Notes: generated by a model not told the origin, from the letters alone. A stretch of 64,000 nt of DNA from WHSV01 sp050694055 (GCA_050694055.1 JBOGWX010000035.1:6735-70734), one strand, 5' to 3'; positions 35,318 through 44,182 are shown, numbered from the stretch's first letter. Made by a program: numbers and translations.

Positions 35318-35376
35318 GGACCGGTCCTTCCTGCGAGGGTCGTTAGTCCCTTTCCCGGTCCGAACACAGCTAACCC

Positions 35377-35389
35377 CTCTCGACGAGAG
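35377..35389. promoter_or_regulatory. Perfect 13-bp palindrome between divergent HAD and baeRF-like genes
   Basis: CTCTCG-A-CGAGAG in the 167-bp divergent region (35318-35484). Possible operator; no regulator is known for it. Confidence 0.3.
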
Positions 35390-35484
35390 CTCCTGCGTCG
35401 GTTCACCCCGGACCGGGTAGGAGGCACGGCATAACCGTAGCGACGATCAAACGTAGATCGGCGACAGAAGGAGGCCGGAGACGC

Positions 35485-36687
35485 ATGCGATTGACGCGCG
35501 AAGACGTACGGGCGTTTCTCAATGAGGACCACGACACGGTCATCTCGATCTACATTCCCACGGAAAGGAAGGCCTACCAACCGGAACAGAACTCACTGGT
35601 CCTGCGCTCCGGCCTCCGCAGCTGCGCAGAACAACTCGAGGACCGCGGGCTCCGGCAACCCCAGATCAAGTCGCTGCTATCGCCGCTCCACGACCTTCTC
35701 GACGACGGGGACTTCTGGCTACACCAACGCGAAGGACTTGCACTCTTTTGTTCCGACTCCAATCTCGAAACGGTGAAGCTTCCCTTCAAGCCGGTACAGA
35801 GCGTGAGAGTGGCCAAGGCTCCTCACCTCGTACCTCTTCTCGAAGGAGTAGCGACCGGTGAGCGTCATGCGTTGCTGGCTGTGAGCCAGGACGGCCTTCG
35901 CTTGTTCTCGTGCACCAGGGATGAGATCGAGCAGATCGACATCGATGACCTCGAGATGCCTCGAAGTCTGGCCGAGGCCCTTCAGTACGACGATTTGCAG
36001 AAGCCGGAACTCAGTCATCATCCAACGACAGGACCTGGTCGCGCAGGCGGGGGCAAAGGCCCCGGTGGAGGCAGGAACGAGCGCCAGCACGCCTTCCACG
36101 GTCACGGAGAAGATGGCGAGGGACAGAAGTCGCAGATTGCCGGGTACCTACGACAGGTCGACGGTGCTCTGCAGACTCGACTGCACGACCTCGGCTCTCC
36201 GCCTCTTATTCTTGCCGGAGTGGATTACGTCACGGCGATCTACCGGGGCGTGACCAAGTACCCGGCCGTCGTTTCCCCTGCGGTGGAGGGCAACCCGGAT
36301 GACCTCAGGCCGGACGAGCTCCACAGCCGCGCCCGAGAACTGTTGCACCGCCGCTGGTCGGCGAAGGTCAACGACGCGCGCTCCCGTTTCAATGAGCTGG
36401 CCGCCCGCGGACTTGCCACCGCACATCTGCGCGATGTGGTGGATGCTGCCGATATGGGACGCGTCGATACGTTGCTGGTGAGGAAAGGATCATCCGCCTG
36501 GGGACGCCTGGACCCGCAGACGCGCTCCGTGACATTCGCCGACGAGGTCGAAGAGGCCGACGATTGGGATGACCTCATAGATCTAGCGGCTCGAAGAACA
36601 CTGGCAAACGACGGCCGCGTCATGGTCCTGGAACCCGATCACATGATCGATGGCGACGCCGGCGCCGCGGCCATGCTGCGCTATTGA
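35485..36687 (+). CDS. baeRF-family protein (eRF1-like, stand-alone)
   Basis: 400 aa. N-terminal V-I-S-I-Y-I-P-T motif and the G-L-A-L-F-C-S block are those of bacterial eRF1-related proteins (baeRF). An eL30-like alpha/beta fold follows. Between the two domains, residues about 183-213, lies a Gly/His-rich loop (G-G-G-K-G-P-G-G-G and H-G-H-G) at the place where eRF1 has its GGQ loop. Related proteins are thought to act on stalled or hibernating ribosomes. C-terminal part contains V-D-T-L-L-V and D-D-L-I-D-L-A-A-R-R-T-L. GGAGG is 10 bp upstream. Confidence 0.8.
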   Translation: MRLTREDVRAFLNEDHDTVISIYIPTERKAYQPEQNSLVLRSGLRSCAEQLEDRGLRQPQIKSLLSPLHDLLDDGDFWLHQREGLALFCSDSNLETVKLPFKPVQSVRVAKAPHLVPLLEGVATGERHALLAVSQDGLRLFSCTRDEIEQIDIDDLEMPRSLAEALQYDDLQKPELSHHPTTGPGRAGGGKGPGGGRNERQHAFHGHGEDGEGQKSQIAGYLRQVDGALQTRLHDLGSPPLILAGVDYVTAIYRGVTKYPAVVSPAVEGNPDDLRPDELHSRARELLHRRWSAKVNDARSRFNELAARGLATAHLRDVVDAADMGRVDTLLVRKGSSAWGRLDPQTRSVTFADEVEEADDWDDLIDLAARRTLANDGRVMVLEPDHMIDGDAGAAAMLRY

Positions 36688-36760
36688 AGGAAGCCACCTA
36701 GCTGGGGCCGGAAGCCACTATGATCACATCCAGGGCGACCTTCATCAGCGGGGCGAAAAA

Positions 36761-37897
36761 GTGAGTCACTTTGAGGAAAGCACCGAGGCCCGCGCGGCGT
36801 TTTCGGACGCGCGGTTTCGCGCGCTCGTGCAGAAATCGTGCGACATCATCACCGTTATCGGACCGGACATCACCGTTCTATACGTAAGCCCGTCGGTGGA
36901 ATCGATCATGGGATATCACCCGTCGGACCTGGTGGGTAAAGCCGGCCTCGACTTCATTCATCCCGAAGATACCAATCTCGCAGCGCAGCGCCTCGGCGAG
37001 ATTCTCGGACAACCAGGGTCGAGCGCGCTCCTGGAGCTTCGGGCGCGCCATGCCAACGGAGCGTGGCGCTGGCTCGAGGTCAACCTGCACAACCTGCTCC
37101 ATGACCCCGATGTCGAGGGCATCGTGATCAATCAACGTGACATCACCGATCGGAAAGCCCTGGAACTGCAGGCCAGGCAATTCCAGAAGATGGAGGCGAT
37201 CGGGAAACTCTCGGGAGGTATCGCCCACGACTTCGGCAACCTCCTATCGGTCATCAGGGGGTGCGGGCAACTCCTTCAAGAGTTCCCGGACGAACGAAGA
37301 TCGGAGTTGCTCGACGCCATCATGGAGGCGACTCAGAAGGGTGCTCAACTGACTCGCCGGCTGCTCGCCTTCTCCAGACAGTCTCCGTTTCATCTCGAAG
37401 AGCTACATCTTGGACGTGTTGTAAGCGGTATGGAGAGCCTGTTGCAGCTAAGGCTGGGTCCAGGCATTGGACTCGACACGGTCGTGGAACCTGGTCTCTG
37501 GTCGATCAGAATCGATCGCTCGGAATGCGAGCAAATGCTGCTGAACCTCGCGGTAAACGCAAGTGAAGCACTGAGAGATGGTGGCTCGGTCCGCATCGTT
37601 ATCGCCAATCAAGTCATCGATGAAGACGGCCGTTCCGAAGGTGACCCGGCTCCGGGGGCTTACGTTCGTCTGGTCTTCAGTGACACCGGCCCGGGGATCG
37701 AACCCGACCTCCTACCGAACCTCTTTGAGCCGTTCTTCACGACGAAGAAGGATAGCGGCGGTACCGGCCTGGGACTTGCAAACGTCCATTCGACCGTACT
37801 CAAAGCGGGCGGTCACATTGAGGTCGAGTCCGAACCCGGCGTCGGTACATCGTTCACCATTGAACTGCCGGCAATCACACCGTCGGAGGGTGGCTAG
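36761..37897 (+). CDS. PAS-domain sensor histidine kinase
   Basis: 378 aa from a GTG start; upstream codons are open but antisense-like. Order: PAS (about 15-130), PAC-like end, HisKA with the phospho-accepting His in S-G-G-I-A-H-D-F-G-N (about 160-170), HATPase with N-box N-A-S-E-A, G1 D-T-G-P-G-I, F-box F-E-P-F-F-T-T-K and G2 G-T-G-L-G-L. No receiver domain and no transmembrane segment, so it is cytosolic. The response partner is not adjacent. The H-D-F-G-N motif is that of the CckA/NtrB-like group. No strong Shine-Dalgarno is visible. Confidence 0.9.
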   Translation: MSHFEESTEARAAFSDARFRALVQKSCDIITVIGPDITVLYVSPSVESIMGYHPSDLVGKAGLDFIHPEDTNLAAQRLGEILGQPGSSALLELRARHANGAWRWLEVNLHNLLHDPDVEGIVINQRDITDRKALELQARQFQKMEAIGKLSGGIAHDFGNLLSVIRGCGQLLQEFPDERRSELLDAIMEATQKGAQLTRRLLAFSRQSPFHLEELHLGRVVSGMESLLQLRLGPGIGLDTVVEPGLWSIRIDRSECEQMLLNLAVNASEALRDGGSVRIVIANQVIDEDGRSEGDPAPGAYVRLVFSDTGPGIEPDLLPNLFEPFFTTKKDSGGTGLGLANVHSTVLKAGGHIEVESEPGVGTSFTIELPAITPSEGG

Positions 37898-38030
37898 GAG
37901 CGCGTGCTACCCGGGACCCCTGCCTTAAACGAGAAACCCGGGGCGCAGGTGGCCGGTTACCGAGCCATTTGCCGAAAACCGCTCCGCACAGCAAACTGAG
38001 CTGGACGGTTCCTTCCTGCAGGAGGTGCGC

Positions 38031-38315
38031 GTGACCGATCTCTCTCGGCCGCGTTTCATTGCGGTCCTGGGGGCCGACCTGCTCTTCATCTGGGCGGTGT
38101 CCGAGCTGGGGGGGTGGGCCGGGTTCGGCTTGCTCTTCTTGGGCGTGATCCTTCTCGGCCTGTGCGCCCTGCGGTGGGGGGCCGACTCGCGCGACGGTCG
38201 TAACTGGACCAACGGCCGAGGGTTGACGGCCGGCACCAAGCAGGCAATCGACAAGGGATTCGTGGACGACCAGATCACGCGCCTCGAACGTCAGTTTCAT
38301 CCTGGGAGGAACTGA
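38031..38315 (+). CDS. Small two-helix membrane protein
   Basis: 94 aa from GTG after GGAGG. Two membrane helices (about 9-25 and 30-45) then a charged C-terminus, R-D-G-R-N-W-T-N-G-R-G-L-T. No family recognised. It ends 9 bp before the convergent ATP-grasp gene. Confidence 0.55.
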   Translation: MTDLSRPRFIAVLGADLLFIWAVSELGGWAGFGLLFLGVILLGLCALRWGADSRDGRNWTNGRGLTAGTKQAIDKGFVDDQITRLERQFHPGRN

Positions 38316-38324
38316 CTCGGGCCA

Positions 38325-39788
38325 CTAGGCCTCCGTTTCGAGAACGGCCGACACCTCGTCATAGAGCGCGTCGGCCTCCTCGGCTGAATCCGCGATGCAG
38401 ACGGTGCCGAGCTTTCCGAATGGTCTCAGTGCGCCCAAGAGGTGAAGCGTCGCTCCGGTGCGACTGCGCCGGCTGAAAGCCAGGCCCCGTCGCTCGAGCA
38501 CGTCGATCGCTCGCTCCGGCGTGTAGGCCCGATAGCGCTCGGACTTGAGGTTGTCGGAAGCGACGTAATGCTTCGACCTGCCACCGGCAACCAGTTCGCC
38601 CGTATTCTCATCCAGGCGACCATCCGTAACCATGCGCGCCATGAGGAAGGGGTGCGTCGTGCCCCCCATACGAAGGTTGATCTCGCCGAGATGAAGGTCG
38701 TACCCGGCACCGTCGGGCACACCCACGAAGTCGATCCCGAAGGATCCGATGACACCGACAGAGCCGAGCACGTCCGCCACCGATCTCCCATGCTCCATGA
38801 TGTCCTTCCGGTAATCGGAGCCCGCCGGAAAGCGGCACCCCAGGTAGACCTGGTCGTCGGGCCCGCCAAGAATCTGATCGTGGGTGGATACGATCTCAAC
38901 GAGCCCACCGGGCACCACTCGCAACTGCACGCTCGGCGAGATGAGCCGAGGGTCCCGGGCGAGTTGCTCGACGATCGCTCCCTCGGCTGCAATCTTGCTC
39001 GCGTAGCTCGCCCACGTCTCCTCCTCGGCACAGAACACCGTTCCGGAGGCGGTCAGCGGAGCGCGCAGGTCCTCGAGCTCGATGACCGCATTGCCCTGCC
39101 CCGAGAACCCGAGGTTGAGCTTGAGAACGACCGTCTCGAGCCCGGGTTCCTCGGCGCGCAGCTGGGTGACGGCCTCCTCGAGCTCGGCCACCGAAAAGAG
39201 GTCCTCCCGCCCGGGCAGGACGGGAACCTTCGCCTCGCGCGCCACCCGCCTGGAGCCGCTCTTCGAGCCGAGGGGGACCGACTCCGGCGACGGGCCGTAC
39301 AGCGGGGTTCGGATGTGATCGGAGATGTCCCGTTCCCAGGGTGTGACGTTGAACGGAAGGATGTAGGCGTCATCGCGGCCCCCGGGATCCTCTCTCAGGG
39401 AGTCGAGAACCCCGGCGTGCTCCAGCAGCTTGGCCGAGAGAGCGCAGGGTCGCGGGTCATCGAGAGAGATCATCTGCAACCGCCTCCTGGCAGAAGCCGG
39501 ATCGTCGAGAAACGAGAGGTAGTAGTCGACGATGACCGGGTCCACCGGCAGAGAGGTGACGAAGATGATTCTCAGCTCGGGGTGGCGGAGCCAGAGCAGA
39601 ACGAACAGCATTCGCTCCTCGTAGAAAGTGATGCCCACGATCTTGCGGAGCTCAGACTCCTTGAAGCTTATGGAGGGAACGACGACGATCGTCCCCCGTT
39701 CGAGCGTCTCGAGGCCGCGTCCTCGAAGGCGTTCTACGAAGGCGCGCTGGCGCCGGTCGAACTCGACGTTCTGCGCGGTCGGAGACAT
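38325..39788 (-). CDS. PGM1-type pre-ATP-grasp/ATP-grasp peptide ligase
   Basis: 487 aa. N-terminal pre-ATP-grasp part (about 1-170) with a Y-Y-L-S-F-L-D-D-P-A-S-A-R-R-R-L block, central ATP-grasp domain (V-V-L-K-L-N-L-G-F-S-G-Q-G-N as the nucleotide loop; E-I-N-L-R-M-G-G-T-T-H-P as metal site) and a C-terminal domain like that of PGM1 (L-L-G-A-L-R-P-F-G-K-L-G-T-V). PGM1 joins peptides to nonprotein amino acids during pheganomycin synthesis; relatives ligate carboxylates to amines. No precursor peptide gene is evident nearby. Divergent from the sirtuin gene, 65 bp apart. Confidence 0.85.
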   Translation of the reverse strand: MSPTAQNVEFDRRQRAFVERLRGRGLETLERGTIVVVPSISFKESELRKIVGITFYEERMLFVLLWLRHPELRIIFVTSLPVDPVIVDYYLSFLDDPASARRRLQMISLDDPRPCALSAKLLEHAGVLDSLREDPGGRDDAYILPFNVTPWERDISDHIRTPLYGPSPESVPLGSKSGSRRVAREAKVPVLPGREDLFSVAELEEAVTQLRAEEPGLETVVLKLNLGFSGQGNAVIELEDLRAPLTASGTVFCAEEETWASYASKIAAEGAIVEQLARDPRLISPSVQLRVVPGGLVEIVSTHDQILGGPDDQVYLGCRFPAGSDYRKDIMEHGRSVADVLGSVGVIGSFGIDFVGVPDGAGYDLHLGEINLRMGGTTHPFLMARMVTDGRLDENTGELVAGGRSKHYVASDNLKSERYRAYTPERAIDVLERRGLAFSRRSRTGATLHLLGALRPFGKLGTVCIADSAEEADALYDEVSAVLETEA

Positions 39789-39853
39789 CAGCTCATCTTG
39801 CCCTCTTGCTCGTCGTGGCGTGACTAGTGGCGGTTGTGCGGTAGATAGAAGCC

Positions 39854-40615
39854 ATGAGGGCGACCATCGAGCTAGCTGAGGTGGCGGGGTGGATCAGGGA
39901 GGCGCAGCGCGTGACCGCCCTCACGGGAGCCGGCATCTCGACGGATTCCGGCATTCCCGACTTTCGCGGACCAAACGGCGTGTGGACGAAAGACCCGAAG
40001 GCCGAGCGTCTCTCGCACATCCGGCACTATATGGCCGATCCAGAGGTGCGAGTGCTGGCGTGGCAGGGTCGCCTCAACCACCCCGCCTGGAAGGCCGAGC
40101 CGAACGGCGCGCACCGAGCGCTCACCGAGCTCGAGCGCAAGGGCCGGCTGCACACCCTCGTGACTCAGAACATCGACGGGCTTCACCAGCTCGCCGGCAC
40201 CTCCGATGACATACTCATCGAAATCCACGGCACCATTCGAGAGGTCGTGTGCATGGCGTGCGCCGAGCGCGCCCCTATGCAGCGTGCCCTCGACCGAGTG
40301 CGCGCCGGAGAGGCCGACCCGCCCTGCCGATCGTGTGGCGGAATTCTCAAGTCGGCGACGGTCTCATTCGGTCAGAGCCTCGACCCCATCGACCTCGATC
40401 GTGCCTCCGGCGAAGCGAGCCGAAGCGACCTCTTCCTCGCGCTGGGCACCTCGCTCGGCGTCTATCCGGTCGCCTACCTTCCGACCCGGACGCTCGAAAA
40501 CGGGGGCCGGCTCGTCATCGTCAACGCCGAGCCGACGCCCTTCGACCGGCAGGCGACGGCGGTCATCACCGGCCCGCTGGCGCAGGTCCTCCCGCGGCTG
40601 GTGGGGCTAGTCTAG
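39854..40615 (+). CDS. NAD-dependent protein deacylase (sirtuin)
   Basis: 253 aa. NAD motifs G-A-G-I-S (25-29) and G-I-P-D-F-R-G-P-N-G-V-W, catalytic T-Q-N-I-D-G-L-H followed by I-H-G-T, and zinc Cys in C-M-A-C and C-R-S-C. Removes acyl groups from Lys with NAD and gives O-acetyl-ADP-ribose. Typical bacterial single-domain length. Divergent from the ATP-grasp gene. The Tyr and Arg pair that favours succinyl/malonyl substrates in CobB-type proteins is not seen in the usual place. Confidence 0.95.
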   Translation: MRATIELAEVAGWIREAQRVTALTGAGISTDSGIPDFRGPNGVWTKDPKAERLSHIRHYMADPEVRVLAWQGRLNHPAWKAEPNGAHRALTELERKGRLHTLVTQNIDGLHQLAGTSDDILIEIHGTIREVVCMACAERAPMQRALDRVRAGEADPPCRSCGGILKSATVSFGQSLDPIDLDRASGEASRSDLFLALGTSLGVYPVAYLPTRTLENGGRLVIVNAEPTPFDRQATAVITGPLAQVLPRLVGLV

Positions 40616-40645
40616 CGGATAGCGTCTGCGCTATCATAGATTGAA

Positions 40646-40963
40646 GTGCACGCAGGACGGAGCCTCCGCTACGCTCGCCGACGCGCAGGACTAACACAGC
40701 GCGAGCTCGCTCGGCGGGCCCGCGTGCCGCAATCGACGGTCGGGCGCATCGAATCGGGTGCCATCGATCCGCGTGCCTCGACGCTCGACCGACTGCTGAA
40801 CATCTGCGGTTTCACTCTCGAGTCCACGGTGAGGCTCGGCGACGGGATCGACCGTACGCAGTTGCGAGGCCAGCTCGGACTCACCCCCCGACAACGCATC
40901 GAGTCCATGGCCGCTGCGGCCAACAACGTAAACAAGGCCCTCGAGCTCGTGCGCCGGCGATGA
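40646..40963 (+). CDS. XRE-family HTH protein (antitoxin-like)
   Basis: 105 aa from GTG. XRE HTH at about 6-58: L-R-Y-A-R-R-R-A-G-L-T-Q-R-E-L-A-R-R-A-R-V-P-Q-S-T-V-G-R-I-E-S-G. The C-terminal half is charged helix. It overlaps the nucleotidyltransferase gene as ATGA. The order HTH-then-nucleotidyltransferase and coupling resemble toxin-antitoxin modules in which the HTH protein represses the operon. A 30-bp gap separates it from the sirtuin. Confidence 0.8.
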   Translation: MHAGRSLRYARRRAGLTQRELARRARVPQSTVGRIESGAIDPRASTLDRLLNICGFTLESTVRLGDGIDRTQLRGQLGLTPRQRIESMAAAANNVNKALELVRRR

Positions 40964-41460
40964 CGGAGTTCGATCCCTTGCGGATGATGAGAGTCCTCAC
41001 CGAACATGGCGTTCGGTACGTGGTCATCGGCGGCATGGCCGGGATCTCACACGGCTCGAATCTGATCACGATCGATCTCGACATATGCCACGATCGCTCT
41101 CTAGAGAACCTCGAGCGCCTCGCTTCCGCGCTGCAGGCTATGGGCGCGCGCCTGCGAGGAGTCGACGAGGACGTGTCCTTTCTTCTCGACGCCCGATCCT
41201 TGCGTGCAGGAGACAGTTTTACCTTTACGACCGACGCGGGTGACCTCGATTGCCTCGGGACGCCTTCGGGCACCGAAGGCTACGAGGACCTTGCCCGCAG
41301 CTCCAACGAAGTAGATCTCGATGGGGTTGTCGTGCGGATAACCTCGCTCAATGACCTCATGCGCATGAAACGGGCGGCCGGACGCCCTCAGGACCGCATC
41401 GCACTCGAGATACTGGGCGCATTGCGCGACGAAATCGAGCGCCGGGACACCGAGCCCTAG
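40960..41460 (+). CDS. Nucleotidyltransferase (AbiEii/MNT-like, toxin candidate)
   Basis: 166 aa. Start of the fold has V-I-G-G-M-A-G-I-S-H-G-S and then T-I-D-L-D-I, the metal-binding D-x-D of nucleotidyltransferases; the next acidic residue is in G-D-L-D-C-L-G. The conserved Arg of the G-S-x-R-x-T-x-D-x-D pattern is replaced by Leu. The C-terminal half (L-N-D-L-M-R-M-K-R-A-A-G-R-P-Q-D) is typical of the DUF6036-like group. May modify tRNA or protein as a toxin; inference. Confidence 0.75.
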   Translation: MTEFDPLRMMRVLTEHGVRYVVIGGMAGISHGSNLITIDLDICHDRSLENLERLASALQAMGARLRGVDEDVSFLLDARSLRAGDSFTFTTDAGDLDCLGTPSGTEGYEDLARSSNEVDLDGVVVRITSLNDLMRMKRAAGRPQDRIALEILGALRDEIERRDTEP

Positions 41461-41506
41461 CAGACAACAGAACCCTCGGATGGCACCCAGACAAGGATCG
41501 TTGTTG

Positions 41507-41588
41507 TGGCGGGAGGAGGATTCGAACCTCCGTAGGCTGAGCCGACGACTTTACAGGCCGCTCCCTTTGGCCACTCGGGCATCCCGCC
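41507..41588 (-). tRNA. tRNA-Tyr (GTA)
   Basis: 82 nt class II tRNA with an extra arm. Acceptor stem GGCGGGA with TCCCGCC, anticodon loop CTGTAAA, T arm GGAGG-TTCGAAT-CCTCC, discriminator A. CCA is not encoded. It is convergent with the nucleotidyltransferase gene and lies upstream of nothing on its own strand within 150 bp. Confidence 0.93.
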
Positions 41589-41670
41589 GGGGAAAAGGGC
41601 GCCGCGACAATGCGCTGCGCCCAGAGAATAACGGACCTTCCAATAGGCCGTACCTACTCGAGGGTCGTGC

Positions 41671-42933
41671 CTACTCGCTCGCTCGGCGGTCCTCGCTCGA
41701 CCCGGACTCCTGCAGGATCGCATCGAGCTGGTCGCTTGCGTCGGACGGGTCGTCGAATTCTTCCTCGCTCGAGGCAAGGTCCGCAGCGTAGGGGTCAAAC
41801 CCTCCCTCGTAGAGATTGCTCGAGAGCGCGGCCATGAGCGCGCTCTGCGCCACGCCGAAGGCTCCGGTGGCCGGCGATCCGGCGGATCCGAGCAACGACT
41901 CCGAGCCGTCCTCGAGCGTCGAGAGATCGGGCATGAACGAGTCGCCGAACCGGCGAGCGAGAGTCAAGCTCTCGATCTGCCGGACTCGCTCGCCCTGCAC
42001 CTTCGTGATGGAGCTACCCGCGCGCTTCTCCGCCTGGTTGAGCCACTTGATCAGGGTTTCCTGCGGGTTACGAGCATCACCGCTCGTGTCGTAGAAGCCG
42101 AAGTGAACGTGGCTCGGCGTGCTGATCGCGTTTCCGGTGTTCCCGCAGTAGCCGATGATGTCGCCGGCGTGCACGGTGCTTCCTGCCCGGAACTCATCGT
42201 TGTTGAAGTCACTGAGGTGCGCGTAGTACCAGTAGCTCCCGTCCGAGCGGAAGAGCCGGGCGACCTTGCCGCCGAGGCCGGCGTCGCCGTAGTTGACGGT
42301 TCCCGTCTCGGTGGCGAGCACCGGATCACCGTAGCTGCAGAACACATCCTGGCCCTCGTGCGTGCGCACGATGGGACCGGGACCGTAGCGAGGTGCGCCC
42401 CAGGTGTCGGTCCACGCGGCCTTTCCTCCGATGATGAAGGGGGCATAGACCTCTCGCATGATCTTGTCGAGCGGCGCACCGAGTGCTCGCAACTCGTTGG
42501 CGACGCGCACGAGGTTGTCGGTCGTGTAGGAGCCGCCCATCGGCACGTAGGTTCCCTTCGAGGGCGCAGGCACGGGAGCGCTCTTCCCCGCGCCCGATCC
42601 CCCGGCACCGCCGGGCTTCTTCGGTTTGTCTGAGGAGGGTTCTTTCGATCCTCCGCCACCGCCGATGGGGCCGGTTCCTCCTCCGCCGGCGTCCCCGCCG
42701 CCACCACCACCACCGCCGCCGCCGCCGCCCCCGTCATCGTCGTCGGGCAGTGGATCGGGGTCGGGTTCGGGGTCGGGCGTCTCGGAGGGCAGGATCGGCG
42801 GAATCGTGGGGGTGGGAAGGATTTGCGCGGCCTCGGCATCGGGAGCCACCACGCGCGATGCGGGGCGCGGCAGAAGGATGGAACCAAACAGAATGATGAC
42901 AATGCCGATGATGATTCTTGCGCTGGCTTTCAC
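41671..42933 (-). CDS. M23 peptidase with Gly-rich linker
   Basis: 420 aa. GTG start. A signal peptide or anchor (about 5-24), then a Pro/Asp-rich stretch, a run of 13 Gly broken by few residues (about 69-90) and a Ser/Pro/Gly linker. The M23/LytM domain spans about 165-300: H-E-G-Q-D in the first metal site and S-H-V-H-F-G-F for the HxH motif, so the zinc ligands are complete. It cleaves peptidoglycan cross-links or serves as an activator. The C-terminal 100 residues are acidic and low complexity. Three 15-bp repeats lie just upstream. Confidence 0.88.
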   Translation of the reverse strand: MKASARIIIGIVIILFGSILLPRPASRVVAPDAEAAQILPTPTIPPILPSETPDPEPDPDPLPDDDDGGGGGGGGGGGGGDAGGGGTGPIGGGGGSKEPSSDKPKKPGGAGGSGAGKSAPVPAPSKGTYVPMGGSYTTDNLVRVANELRALGAPLDKIMREVYAPFIIGGKAAWTDTWGAPRYGPGPIVRTHEGQDVFCSYGDPVLATETGTVNYGDAGLGGKVARLFRSDGSYWYYAHLSDFNNDEFRAGSTVHAGDIIGYCGNTGNAISTPSHVHFGFYDTSGDARNPQETLIKWLNQAEKRAGSSITKVQGERVRQIESLTLARRFGDSFMPDLSTLEDGSESLLGSAGSPATGAFGVAQSALMAALSSNLYEGGFDPYAADLASSEEEFDDPSDASDQLDAILQESGSSEDRRASE

Positions 42934-42942
42934 TGCCCCATG

Positions 42943-42987
42943 AACCCCAATTGTCGTGACCCCACCTGTTTTAACCCCACTTGTCGC
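42943..42987. repeat. Three tandem 15-bp repeats upstream of the M23 gene
   Basis: AACCCCAATTGTCGT, GACCCCACCTGTTTT and AACCCCACTTGTCGC follow each other at an exact 15-bp period and end 10 bp before the M23 start. On the gene's own strand each has a TGGGGT core. Probably a regulator binding array; a regulator is not identified. Confidence 0.75.
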
Positions 42988-43208
42988 AGTTGGTCTGTGA
43001 CGTCGCCCGTGCGGGACCTTGATCCCACCCTATGGCGCATCTTCTCCCAAGTTTCTCCCTACAACCCCAAAACCCTTCCAGATTTCTGAACCGACGAGCG
43101 GCCCCAGGCGGGAGGGTGGCTCTCCATACGCGGGGCTTTTGTACTTATTGCCCAAGTTCTAGGCCTGGAAAAGAGAACCACGCCGCCAGATGGGCTAGCG
43201 TCGCGCTC

Positions 43209-44147
43209 GTGTCCGCAACCGGGATCCTACTCGCCGCCGGCTTGGGCGAGCGACTCCGACCACTGACTGCCACGATCCCCAAACCAGCCCTCCCCCTGCT
43301 CGACGTCCCCCTCGGAGCCTGGGGGCTGTGCAACCTGCTGGACGCCACGGACGAGGTCGTGGTCAACACCAGCCATTTCAGCGAAACGGCGATCGGCGCC
43401 CTGGCCGGCTACGGGGACTTCGAGACGCTGGATGAGGGACCGGAACCCTGGGGTACCGGGGGGACGCTTGCGGCGCTGCGAGACCACATCGGTGAGACCG
43501 CCGTCGTGTGCAACGGAGACGCGCTGACGGATGTAGCAGCGCGACATCTCGTGGCCGAACACCGGCGTATGGGGGCCGAGGCGACCGTCGCGGTCCACCC
43601 GGTGGACTCCGGCGCAGACCTGACCATCGCCGGCGAACGAGCGACGAGCTTCGTGGATCGAAGAAAGGACCCCAGAGCTCCCGGCGCGAGGTATCTGGGT
43701 CTCGCCGCGTTCCAAGCTCGGGCTTTGGAACTGCTCCCGGACACGCGCCCGGCCGGAATCGCGGAGTCGTTGCTTCGCCCGTTGGTCGAACGCGGAGATG
43801 TTGCCGTGGTGTTCAGCTATGGCTACGCGCTCGACGTCGGCACGGTGGGAAGCTATGTCGAGGCATCGCTCGATCTTCTCGCAGGACGCGGTCCCCTGTC
43901 TCCTCGACCACATCCGGGCGAGTTCATCGAGGTCGAGGGTGGCCGCGCCTACCTCGGTCCCGACGCTTCCTGTGACGAGGAGTCGCTCCGGGCCGGAGCC
44001 ATGGTGCTGGCCGGAGCGTTGTTGCACGAGGGAGCGCGCGTCGACAACGCGATCGTCTGGCCCGGTGAAGAGGTACCCGCAGGCGAGCGCGTGAGGGGCG
44101 GAGTGTGGGCCCGCGGTCGCCTCGTGCCGGCGGCAAACCGCACTTGA
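43209..44147 (+). CDS. NDP-sugar pyrophosphorylase-like nucleotidyltransferase
   Basis: 312 aa from a GTG; a longer open frame upstream is not related. N-terminal nucleotide motif L-L-A-A-G-L-G-E-R-L-R-P-L-T, then I-P-K-P-A-L-P-L-L-D, the N-G-D-A-L-T metal site and a C-terminal left-handed helix part with A-R-G-R-L-V-P. Similar to mannose-1-phosphate guanylyltransferase or glucose-1-phosphate nucleotidyltransferases; base and sugar cannot be chosen. Converges on the complex I operon. No clear ribosome site; may be leaderless. Confidence 0.85.
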   Translation: MSATGILLAAGLGERLRPLTATIPKPALPLLDVPLGAWGLCNLLDATDEVVVNTSHFSETAIGALAGYGDFETLDEGPEPWGTGGTLAALRDHIGETAVVCNGDALTDVAARHLVAEHRRMGAEATVAVHPVDSGADLTIAGERATSFVDRRKDPRAPGARYLGLAAFQARALELLPDTRPAGIAESLLRPLVERGDVAVVFSYGYALDVGTVGSYVEASLDLLAGRGPLSPRPHPGEFIEVEGGRAYLGPDASCDEESLRAGAMVLAGALLHEGARVDNAIVWPGEEVPAGERVRGGVWARGRLVPAANRT

Positions 44148-44167
44148 ACTCTCCTTAGGGCGAGAGT
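44148..44167. terminator. Hairpin at the end of the nuo operon
   Basis: A 6-bp stem ACTCTC with GAGAGT and an 8-base loop lies between the convergent stops of the sugar nucleotidyltransferase and nuoN. It is weak and has no T-run. Confidence 0.3.
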
Positions 44168-44182
44168 CTTGGCCCCCTCATC

